Below, piece by piece: positions 1-5,451 of a stretch of 5,506 nucleotides of DNA. Below the pieces are notes generated by a model, which was given only the letters and a program-made list of their open reading frames with translations, did not search any database and had not been told where the DNA came from. A program made the position numbers and the translations under genes. The stretch comes from Leucothrix mucor. Lineage in GTDB: Bacteria > Pseudomonadota > Gammaproteobacteria > Thiotrichales > Thiotrichaceae. The stretch lies in the NCBI GenBank assembly GCA_015662325.1, contig DQUJ01000266.1:1-5506 (forward strand). Reading direction: 5' to 3'. The stretch's first letter is position 1; each line of letters starts with the position of its first letter.

Positions 1-12
1 AGCATACCTTGT

Positions 13-41
13 TTGTTTTTCACATTTATTGCTAGGATAAT
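13..41 (+). promoter_or_regulatory. Weak sigma-70-like promoter candidate
   Basis: A TTGTTT hexamer at 13-18 is separated by 17 bases from GATAAT at 36-41. The -10 matches consensus at five of six positions and the -35 only at three, with ideal spacing. It would leave a leader of roughly 165 bases before the gene starting at 214. In such A+T-rich DNA matches of this quality arise often by chance, so this is only a candidate. A perfect TATAAT at 121-126 lies closer to the gene but has no recognisable -35 at the right distance. Confidence 0.25.
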
Positions 42-50
42 TAGACTGTA

Positions 51-71
51 TAAGCCGAAGGTTTCGTCTTA
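51..71. other. Small hairpin in the leader region
   Basis: TAAGCCGAA at 51-59 and TTCGTCTTA at 63-71 can pair at eight of nine positions around a three-base loop. No T-run follows directly on either strand, so it does not read as a standard intrinsic terminator. It could belong to the 3' end of a gene left of the window or to the leader of the gene at 214. Function unknown. Confidence 0.3.
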
Positions 72-105
72 AATTAATATATTTCGTAGGGACAGCTAAT
101 ATAGG

Positions 106-150
106 ATTATACGGATGCTGTATAATTTAAGAAATAGACAGAGGCTGTCT
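106..150. other. Two adjacent small hairpins upstream of the orphan gene
   Basis: ATTATAC at 106-112 pairs perfectly with GTATAAT at 120-126 around a seven-base loop. AGACAG at 136-141 pairs perfectly with CTGTCT at 145-150 around AGG. Together with the hairpin at 51-71 they make the 213-base region before the 137-residue gene unusually rich in short inverted repeats. No open reading frame or RNA gene is recognisable in this region. The stems are short, and chance formation in A+T-rich DNA is a fair alternative. Confidence 0.3.
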
Positions 151-213
151 CATAAACTGTTTAGGTGTCTGCGACGCAAATAATAATTCACAAGTATTAG
201 CATAGGTAATTAA

Positions 214-627
214 ATGGAAGTTATTCTTTTTGAGACAGATAAGTTCAACCTAACAAAAGAAGGTGAGCACTTTATCAACCCAGGTTGTTTTGGTGAGGAT
301 TTTGCAAACTGGTTACAACCAAAACTTGAGGTACATAAAATTACTGTTTTAGACACTTATCAAGAAGATTGGGGTTGGGAAATATGGTGTAGTCATAACT
401 CTCAGGATTATTATCTTGGGGTTGGTGGCGTACCAGACGCAACAAAAAGCACAGACTTTGGGGAATGGAGAGTAATGTTTACAAAAAAAAGAAAGCTCAC
501 TGAATCTTTATTAGGTAAAAATAAATTAGTAACATCTGAAAAGATTATTTCTATTGTAAAATCAATCCTTGAAAAGGAGAAATTTTCAAATATCTCTTTT
601 GAAGATGAAAAAGGAAATAAAACATAA
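214..627 (+). CDS. Conserved-looking hypothetical protein, 137 residues
   Basis: A small protein I cannot assign to a named family. An in-frame TAA at 211-213 lies directly before the ATG, and an AGG at 204-206 gives a modest ribosome binding site seven bases upstream, so the start is well fixed. Visible landmarks are NPGCFGEDFANWL at residues 22-34, an EDWGWEIWC stretch near 51-59, YYLGVGGV near 66-73 and GEWRV near 83-87. The tail from about residue 95 is lysine- and glutamate-rich and probably helical. There is no signal peptide or membrane segment, so it is probably cytosolic. The Trp/Gly-rich core looks like a small folded alpha/beta domain, and I have the impression that the NPGCFGED...WL plus EDWGW pattern recurs in uncharacterised bacterial proteins, but this is unverified. 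The gene is A+T-richer than the operon (481-540 has 14 G or C in 60) and is convergent with tyrA, so it may be an acquired accessory gene. Confidence 0.75.
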   Translation: MEVILFETDKFNLTKEGEHFINPGCFGEDFANWLQPKLEVHKITVLDTYQEDWGWEIWCSHNSQDYYLGVGGVPDATKSTDFGEWRVMFTKKRKLTESLLGKNKLVTSEKIISIVKSILEKEKFSNISFEDEKGNKT

Positions 628-650
628 CATAACAGGTTGCTTCATAAATG

Positions 651-668
651 GACTTGCGTAAGCAGGTC
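651..668. other. Hairpin with GUAA-type tetraloop downstream of the orphan gene
   Basis: GACTTGC at 651-657 pairs with GCAGGTC at 662-668 (one G-T wobble) around GTAA, a GNRA-type loop when read as plus-strand RNA. It begins 23 bases after the stop codon of the 137-residue gene. Only two T residues follow, so as an intrinsic terminator it is weak. It may simply protect the 3' end of the message. A second small stem, CCTAT/ATAGG, lies at 674-688. Confidence 0.35.
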
Positions 669-783
669 TTCATCCTATCTAAAATAGGTTTAGGCTATGC
701 ATTAAATCAGTTGGAAAGTGATATTTTTACGGTGATAGATAAGAATATAGTGATTTCTGGATTATCGTTACGTTATAAGTTTT

Positions 784-812
784 AAAAAATTAATTAAAGA
801 CCTGCCTTTAAT
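784..812 (-). terminator. Weak intrinsic terminator candidate for the serA-pheA-hisC-tyrA operon
   Basis: On the minus strand, six bases after the tyrA stop codon, ATTAAAG (806-812) pairs perfectly with CTTTAAT (793-799) around a six-base loop, and a run of six T follows three bases later (784-789). This has the right geometry for a rho-independent terminator, but the stem is A+T-rich and only seven pairs long, so it may be inefficient. On the plus strand no T-run follows the stem, so it would not serve the convergent gene. Confidence 0.4.
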
Positions 813-817
813 GCGCG

Positions 818-1675
818 TTATACGTTTTTATCCCTAGTTTCTTTAGAATGCGCAAACAGCTTTTCCAGCCCATCGCCCTCTTCTGCGCTAATCATTTCAC
901 TCAAATCCGCTAAATCTTGCTGATAATCATTCAATGCCGCTAAAATTGCATCTTTATTTTCCAAACAAATATCGCGCCACATCACGGGATCACTCGATGC
1001 AATACGCGAGAAGCTTTTAAAACCGCCTGCGGCATAGTCAAACACGGCATCACCGTATTGTGATTTTGATAAGGTATTCACCAATGAATAGGCTAGCACA
1101 TGCGGCAAATGACTGGTTGCGGCGAGTACATCATCGTGTTGTTTCACATCGAGAATCTCGACAATCGCGCCAGCGGTTTTCCACATTTCTTTTACGCGTT
1201 TAATCGCGTCGGTATTAGTTGTTTCTAAGGGTGTTAAGACGACTTTTTGATCATGATACAAATCGACTATTGCCGCTTCTACGCTACTTTTCTCACGACC
1301 TGCAATAGGATGAGCAGGTACAAAGTTATCTGTATTCTTTCCATCAAACGCATCTTTTACGGCTTTAACGACACTGCCTTTTGCACTACCGGCATCGGTA
1401 ATAATCGCATTATCTTCGACATGATCTACAATAGTTTCTAGTACGGGTTTAATTGCACGTAATGGCACTGCCAATAAAATCATATCGGCGCCTTTTACTG
1501 CTTCTTTCGGATCAAGGGTAAAGCGATCTATCACGCCTAAATCGACGGCGCGTTGTAAATGATCGGTATTGCGACTGCAACCTACGATAGTTTCGCAGTA
1601 GCCTGCTTTTTTTAAAGCCAGTGCCAGCGAGCCACCGATTAAACCTACGCCGAAAATTGTGAGTTGTTTGATCAT
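818..1675 (-). CDS. tyrA: TyrA: prephenate (or arogenate) dehydrogenase, monofunctional
   Basis: Catalyses oxidative decarboxylation of prephenate to 4-hydroxyphenylpyruvate (or arogenate to tyrosine) in the cytoplasm. The 285-residue protein has an N-terminal Rossmann domain with GVGLIGGS at 9-16, then the family signature HPIAGREKS at 122-130, which carries the substrate-site His-Pro and a Ser that commonly binds substrate. TSHLPH at 187-192 and SDPVMWRDI at 228-236 mark the helical C-terminal dimerisation domain. Length and domain content fit the free-standing TyrA of gammaproteobacteria; there is no chorismate mutase, ACT or AroA fusion. The second beta strand ends in C-S-R (33-35) with no acidic residue, which hints at tolerance of NADP; substrate choice cannot be read from sequence. 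It is the last gene of the operon, after hisC. The ATG sits at the natural family N terminus, although no clear Shine-Dalgarno precedes it. Confidence 0.96.
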   Translation of the reverse strand: MIKQLTIFGVGLIGGSLALALKKAGYCETIVGCSRNTDHLQRAVDLGVIDRFTLDPKEAVKGADMILLAVPLRAIKPVLETIVDHVEDNAIITDAGSAKGSVVKAVKDAFDGKNTDNFVPAHPIAGREKSSVEAAIVDLYHDQKVVLTPLETTNTDAIKRVKEMWKTAGAIVEILDVKQHDDVLAATSHLPHVLAYSLVNTLSKSQYGDAVFDYAAGGFKSFSRIASSDPVMWRDICLENKDAILAALNDYQQDLADLSEMISAEEGDGLEKLFAHSKETRDKNV

Positions 1676-1704
1676 ATTAAAACGGGTATCAAAAAAGACT
1701 TATT

Positions 1705-1786
1705 TTAACCACAGAGGACACAGTGAACACAGAGAAATTATTATTATTTTTCTTTTCTCTGCTGACTCTGTGCCCTCTGTGGTTAA
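1705..1786. repeat. Inverted-repeat element of the AACCACAGAGG type between hisC and tyrA
   Basis: Arms at 1705-1737 and 1754-1786 are reverse complements at 27 of 33 positions, with the outer 13 bases (TTAACCACAGAGG) identical, around a 16-base A+T-rich loop. Sequences of this ACCACAGAGG...CACAGAG style are known as dispersed intergenic repeats in many bacterial genomes. It fills most of the 123-base gap between hisC and tyrA. In operon RNA it could fold into one long hairpin. A run of six T on the minus strand (1691-1696) begins eight bases after the stem, so partial termination before tyrA is possible. There is no coding capacity for a transposase. Confidence 0.85.
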
Positions 1787-1798
1787 TAATCTTATGAT

Positions 1799-2923
1799 TT
1801 ACACGCCTAAAACCTTATCTAGTGCATCCAAACATTGCTGATTTTCTTCGGATGTCGATATAGTAATACGTAAATGATTGGGTAAACCGTAATTCGCAAT
1901 CGGGCGTACAATCACGGCTTCACGCAACAGCGCATCATAGATAGGTGCGGCATCTTGCTCTAAGTCTATCGTAATAAAGTTGCCGACAGTGGGAATATAG
2001 TCCAGCTCACGCGATTGACAAGCTACTTGCCAAAATTGAATACCTTGGGAATTAATTTTTCGACAAGTTTTAAGGTGCTCTTGATCATCTAACGCCACAG
2101 TTGCTGCAATCAATGCAGGTGTATTTACATTAAATGGTTGGCGTACACGGTTAAGTAAATCCGCAATTTGTTCACTACACACGGCATAACCTACGCGTAA
2201 ACCCGCAAGCGCATAGATTTTTGAAAAAGTGCGAGTAACAATTAAGTTTGGGTATTTATCCAACCATTGTAGGGTGTCGGGGTATTCGGTTTCTTCTACA
2301 TATTCAAAATACGCTTCGTCTACGACGACAATCACATCATTAGGCACGCTTGCTATAAATGCATCAAGCTCGCTAGATTTCAACCATGTACCCGTTGGGT
2401 TATTTGGGTTTGCGATAAATATAACGCGGGTTTTATCTGTGATCAATGCCTGCATTGCCTGTAGGTCGTGACCATAAGGATTCTGTTCGTGATCAGTCGG
2501 CAGTGCCTTCGCTACTTTAGCGGTTGCGCCAACGGCTTTAATACTGATGGGGTAAACTGCAAATGCATATTCAGAATAAATGGCTTCGCGACCTTCGCAT
2601 AAGAAAGCCCGCGCGATCATATCTAGAACATCGTTAGAACCGTTGCCCAAAGTGACTTGCTCCATAGACACGTCTAGTTTTTCGGATAACTTTTGTTTTA
2701 AAATAAAACCATTGCCATCGGGATATAAAGCCATTTGCAAACTAGGATCTTGCAACGCTTCAATCACTTTCGTACTTGGACCCATAGGGTTTTCGTTGGA
2801 TGCAAGTTTTAGAATATTGCTAATGCCAAGTTCGCGTTCGAGTTCCTCGATTGGTTTACCAGGAAGATACGGTTGTAGTTCTTGAACGCCGGATACGGCT
2901 AATTTTTGGAAATCTATTGTCAT
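1799..2923 (-). CDS. hisC: HisC-family aminotransferase (histidinol-phosphate / aromatic aminotransferase)
   Basis: A PLP-dependent class I/II (fold type I) aminotransferase of 374 residues, close to the usual HisC length. Landmarks in order: SNENPMGPS at 42-50, GNGSND at 93-98 (phosphate and cofactor contacts), ANPNNPTGT at 171-179, DEAYFEY at 202-208 (Asp to the pyridine nitrogen), RTFSKIYALAGLRVGY at 231-246 with Lys235 as the predicted Schiff-base lysine, and LRITI at 351-355, whose Arg352 is the expected carboxylate-binding arginine. HisC converts imidazole acetol phosphate to histidinol phosphate with glutamate. Lying between pheA and tyrA, this copy plausibly also makes Phe and Tyr from their keto acids or makes arogenate from prephenate; HisC homologues in such clusters are known for broad aromatic activity. 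The start is supported by a strong GGGGGAG eight bases upstream, which lies in a repeat arm. If the genome also holds a hisC in its his operon, this would be the aromatic paralogue. Confidence 0.94.
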   Translation of the reverse strand: MTIDFQKLAVSGVQELQPYLPGKPIEELERELGISNILKLASNENPMGPSTKVIEALQDPSLQMALYPDGNGFILKQKLSEKLDVSMEQVTLGNGSNDVLDMIARAFLCEGREAIYSEYAFAVYPISIKAVGATAKVAKALPTDHEQNPYGHDLQAMQALITDKTRVIFIANPNNPTGTWLKSSELDAFIASVPNDVIVVVDEAYFEYVEETEYPDTLQWLDKYPNLIVTRTFSKIYALAGLRVGYAVCSEQIADLLNRVRQPFNVNTPALIAATVALDDQEHLKTCRKINSQGIQFWQVACQSRELDYIPTVGNFITIDLEQDAAPIYDALLREAVIVRPIANYGLPNHLRITISTSEENQQCLDALDKVLGV

Positions 2924-2927
2924 TTTT

Positions 2928-3040
2928 AAATCTCCCCCAGCCCCTCTTTGTTAAAGAGGAGGGAAAAAACCATCTTTATTTTTTCAGTAAGAAAACAACA
3001 ACAGCCTCCCCCTTTAACAAAGGGGGCTTGAGGGGGATTT
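2928..3040. repeat. Inverted-repeat (MITE-like) element of the CCCCCTTTGTTAAAGGGGG type between pheA and hisC
   Basis: Two 36-base arms, 2928-2963 and 3005-3040, are reverse complements at 28 of 36 positions. Each arm holds its own perfect hairpin: CCTCTTT/AAAGAGG at 2943-2959 and CCCCCTTT/AAAGGGGG at 3008-3026, both with three-base loops. The outer ends read AAATC...GATTT. Sequences of the style AAATCCCCCT...CCCCCTTTGTTAAAGGGGGAGG are familiar dispersed intergenic repeats in bacterial genomes. The element fills most of the 134-base pheA-hisC gap. On the minus strand the pheA-proximal hairpin is G+C-rich and followed by a T-rich stretch, so it might reduce read-through. No target-site duplication is evident and no protein is encoded. 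Confidence 0.85.
2932..2938 (-). promoter_or_regulatory. hisC Shine-Dalgarno embedded in the repeat arm
   Basis: On the minus strand GGGGGAG occupies 2938 down to 2932, with eight bases between GGAG and the hisC ATG. It is the only purine-rich match upstream of hisC and lies wholly within the hisC-proximal arm of the inverted repeat. Pairing of the two arms, or local pairing with the CCCTCC stretch of the same arm, would cover it. Confidence 0.65.
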
Positions 3041-3057
3041 ATTCTACTTAGCATAGC

Positions 3058-4161
3058 TTACAAGATAGCCTTTGGGTAAGAACCTAACACCCTCAATAAA
3101 TCCGCTTCTTTTTCCAAGTCAGCCAATGCTTTAGCCACCTTTTCATCTTGAATATGACCGTTAATATCCATGAAGAAATAGTATTCCCAATTAGCATTTT
3201 GTGAAGGTCGAGATTCAATTCGCGTCATATCCAAACCATTATCGGCTAATGGCGCAAGTAGATTATACAAAGCACCTGCGCGGTTTTTAGCAGAAATCAT
3301 CAAGGTGGTTTTATCTACGCCACTAGGCGGAACATCTTGATTGCCTATCACTAAAAAACGGGTGGTATTATCTTTGCTGTCTTCAATATTGGCTTGCGCA
3401 ATACTCAAACCATATATTTCTGCGGCAGTGACACCTGCAATCGCGGCGCCCTCTTTATCATTTTTTGCCCGAACCGCAGCTTCTGTATTACTAGAAACTG
3501 GAATACGCTCTACATTGGGTAAATTTACATCCAACCATTGGCGACATTGGGCTAAGGATTGTTGATGTGAATAAATGCGTTTTACATTTTTCCAGTCATC
3601 CTCTCCCCCGCCTTTTTGCGTTAACAGGTTTTGATGAATACGCAATTTCACTTCGCCACTGATTTTAAGCGGGGATTTCATAAATACATCTAATGTATAA
3701 GAGATCACGCCTTCGGTTGAGTTTTCTATGGGTACAACACCGTAATCGACTTTGCCATTTTCGACTTCGCGAAACACCTGCCCTATCGAGCTTAACGGTT
3801 CTATATTAACCGCATGACCAAAATGTTTATTAACCGCTTCTTGCGAAAACGTACCTTCTGGGCCAAGGAATGCCACATTAATGCATTGTTCAAGTGCCAA
3901 ACAAGAAGATATTATTTCACGATAGATGCTTGTGATGCGTTCATCTGCCAATGGTCCTTGATTATTTTCTGCCATGCGCCGTAAAATTTGCGCTTCGCGT
4001 TCGGGACGATAAAAACACAAATCAGTTTCGCCCGCGGCGCGTTTGGTTTCGGCTACTTCTTCTGCGCAATTTGCACGCTGAGAGAGTAGATCTAAAACCT
4101 GATCGTCAATCGCATCAATGCGATCACGTATGGCTAATAGTTTTTTAGTGGTATCGGTCAT
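3058..4161 (-). CDS. pheA: PheA: bifunctional chorismate mutase / prephenate dehydratase (P-protein)
   Basis: Converts chorismate to prephenate and then to phenylpyruvate for phenylalanine synthesis; cytoplasmic. The 367 residues match the usual P-protein length. An AroQ-type chorismate mutase domain covers about 1-92, with Arg12, Arg29, Lys40, Arg55 and Glu56 at the positions of the E. coli active-site residues; the position of E. coli Gln88 appears to be Glu91. The prephenate dehydratase domain (about 94-273) has GPEGTFSQ at 100-107, PIENSTEG at 144-151 and the catalytic TRF motif at 267-269. The C-terminal ACT domain (about 284-360) keeps GALYNLL at 296-302 and ESRPS at 316-320, the phenylalanine-binding signatures, so feedback inhibition by Phe is expected. 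It lies 66 bases after serA. No leader peptide or attenuator of pheL type is seen before it. The ATG gives the normal family N terminus, but no strong ribosome binding site precedes it. Confidence 0.97.
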   Translation of the reverse strand: MTDTTKKLLAIRDRIDAIDDQVLDLLSQRANCAEEVAETKRAAGETDLCFYRPEREAQILRRMAENNQGPLADERITSIYREIISSCLALEQCINVAFLGPEGTFSQEAVNKHFGHAVNIEPLSSIGQVFREVENGKVDYGVVPIENSTEGVISYTLDVFMKSPLKISGEVKLRIHQNLLTQKGGGEDDWKNVKRIYSHQQSLAQCRQWLDVNLPNVERIPVSSNTEAAVRAKNDKEGAAIAGVTAAEIYGLSIAQANIEDSKDNTTRFLVIGNQDVPPSGVDKTTLMISAKNRAGALYNLLAPLADNGLDMTRIESRPSQNANWEYYFFMDINGHIQDEKVAKALADLEKEADLLRVLGSYPKAIL

Positions 4162-4227
4162 TTATAATTGTACTGTCTGTAAGAGCGGGTTATGAAACTA
4201 AATTGTGAACTAGCTTATAATGCTAAG

Positions 4228-5394
4228 TTATATAATACGGAATTTTAGCATGCCTTCAATATTGGCTAATTCATTTTTCACACTGTCATCTAAATCTGCT
4301 TCAAGATCAAGTAACGTAACAGCAACATCATCGCGTGAATTATTCGCCATATGAATGATATTACAACACGCTTCGCCTAGAATATTTGAAACCTGCCCCA
4401 CCATACCAGGGAGGTTTTGATGAATCATCGAAATTCTGACTGCGCCCGTACGCGGTAAATCAATCGCTGGCATATTAACAGAATTTAAAATTGTGCCATC
4501 TTCTAAATAATTACGTACTTCATTCGCCACCATAATGGCACAGTTCTCTTCAGCTTCGGCTGTCGATGCGCCTAGATGCGGTAAAGCAATAACGCGTTCT
4601 TTCCCTTTTAATAAGTTCGATGGAAAATCACAGACATAAGAATAAACTTTGCCTGTTTCCAACGCATCACAAACGTCTTCATCATTCACAATACCGTTAC
4701 GTGCAAAGTTCATGATGACAACATTGTCCCTCATCATTTGTAAGCTTTCTGCATTTATCAGGTGTTTAGTTGCATCCACTAAAGGCACATGAAACGTAAT
4801 AAAATCAGATTCTTGCAAGAGTTGATTTATGTCTCTTGCCTTGTTCACGCTGGCATCTAATTCCCACGCTTTATCAATAGAGATAAGCGGATCAAAACCG
4901 ATCACATTCATGCCCAAAGCTCTTGCAGCGTTAGCTACCAACACGCCAATCGCTCCCAAACCAACAACGCCTAAGGTACGACCGGGTAATTCGAAACCGC
5001 CAAAATTCTTTTTACCGGCTTCAACTTGCTTCGTGATTTCATCATCACTACCTTCAAGATCACCTGCAAAATCACGCGCCTGCGTTAAATTACGACACGC
5101 CATTAACATGCCCGCAATCACTAATTCTTTAACTGCATTGGAATTTGCACCGGGTGCATTAAAAACAACTACCCCTTTATCTGACATTTTATCCAGCGGG
5201 ATATTATTAACCCCTGCGCCTGCACGACCGACTGCTTTTAAGGAATCTGGGATTTCCATATCATGCATTTTAAATGATCGTAATAAGATACCATCGGGGT
5301 TTTCGGCCTCATCGGAGACGATGTATTTTGCAGCAGGTAACAGGCTTAGACCTTTGTCGGAAATATTGTTGAGTGTTTGAATTGAGTAAGTCAT
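4228..5394 (-). CDS. serA: SerA-like D-3-phosphoglycerate dehydrogenase with C-terminal ACT domain (short clade)
   Basis: A D-isomer-specific 2-hydroxyacid dehydrogenase of 388 residues that most likely oxidises 3-phosphoglycerate to 3-phosphohydroxypyruvate with NAD, the first step of serine synthesis. Landmarks: RSFKMHD at 39-45, GRAGAGVNNIPLD at 56-68 and PGANSNAVKELVIAG at 81-95 in the substrate domain; GVVGLGAIG at 142-150 with Asp168 at the end of the second strand (NAD preference); Arg232 in the NFARNG motif; His273 in LPHLGAST. An ACT domain occupies about 317-388 (NLPGMVGQV at 327-335), suggesting allosteric control by serine. It lacks the extra ASB domain of long SerA proteins. The usual catalytic Glu after the DVF region is not obvious: the segment reads CDFPSN at 255-260. 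An AGAAGG six bases before the ATG is a good ribosome binding site. It is the first gene of the operon inside the window; serC is not seen. Another 2-hydroxyacid specificity cannot be excluded. Confidence 0.88.
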   Translation of the reverse strand: MTYSIQTLNNISDKGLSLLPAAKYIVSDEAENPDGILLRSFKMHDMEIPDSLKAVGRAGAGVNNIPLDKMSDKGVVVFNAPGANSNAVKELVIAGMLMACRNLTQARDFAGDLEGSDDEITKQVEAGKKNFGGFELPGRTLGVVGLGAIGVLVANAARALGMNVIGFDPLISIDKAWELDASVNKARDINQLLQESDFITFHVPLVDATKHLINAESLQMMRDNVVIMNFARNGIVNDEDVCDALETGKVYSYVCDFPSNLLKGKERVIALPHLGASTAEAEENCAIMVANEVRNYLEDGTILNSVNMPAIDLPRTGAVRISMIHQNLPGMVGQVSNILGEACCNIIHMANNSRDDVAVTLLDLEADLDDSVKNELANIEGMLKFRII

Positions 5395-5399
5395 TTAAT

Positions 5400-5406
5400 A
5401 CCTTCT
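5400..5406 (-). promoter_or_regulatory. serA Shine-Dalgarno
   Basis: On the minus strand AGAAGGT ends five bases before the serA ATG, the clearest non-repeat ribosome binding site in the operon. It supports the chosen start. I could not identify a convincing sigma-70 promoter between it and the repeat at the right edge of the window. Confidence 0.6.
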
Positions 5407-5451
5407 ATTATGTAATTTTGCTATGTATTTGTACTTCTAAAAAGAACTTAT

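Noticed and set aside
141..155. GAGGCTGTCTCATAA as a possible insertion-sequence end
   Set aside because: It resembles the terminal repeats of some transposon families, but no matching opposite end, target duplication or transposase is present, and half of it is explained by the local hairpin at 136-150.
600..830. Integron cassette with attC site around the 137-residue gene
   Set aside because: A small lone A+T-rich gene invites this idea, and a GCGTTATA-like string occurs near 815, but that string is the tyrA end. No paired RYYYAAC and GTTRRRY core sites with the expected fold were found.
1659..1841. Plus-strand reading frame of 60 codons with NHRGHSEHRE
   Set aside because: This is the translation of the AACCACAGAGG repeat, a familiar source of false small-protein annotations. 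It overlaps the ends of tyrA and hisC.
2851..3051. Plus-strand reading frame of 66 codons ending in SPFNKGGLRGI
   Set aside because: It translates the CCCCTTT-type inverted repeat together with the antisense of the hisC start. Peptides of this pattern are a known artefact of such repeats.
4162..4227. Attenuator or leader peptide before pheA
   Set aside because: The 66-base serA-pheA gap has no Phe-rich mini-gene, only an imperfect four-pair stem (TAGC/GCTA) without a T-run. It is too short for a classical pheL arrangement.
4829..5380. Plus-strand reading frame of 183 codons
   Set aside because: It lies entirely antisense to the SerA coding region, whose product has clear family motifs over the same bases. 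The antisense product is low-complexity in appearance and has no recognisable domain or ribosome binding site.
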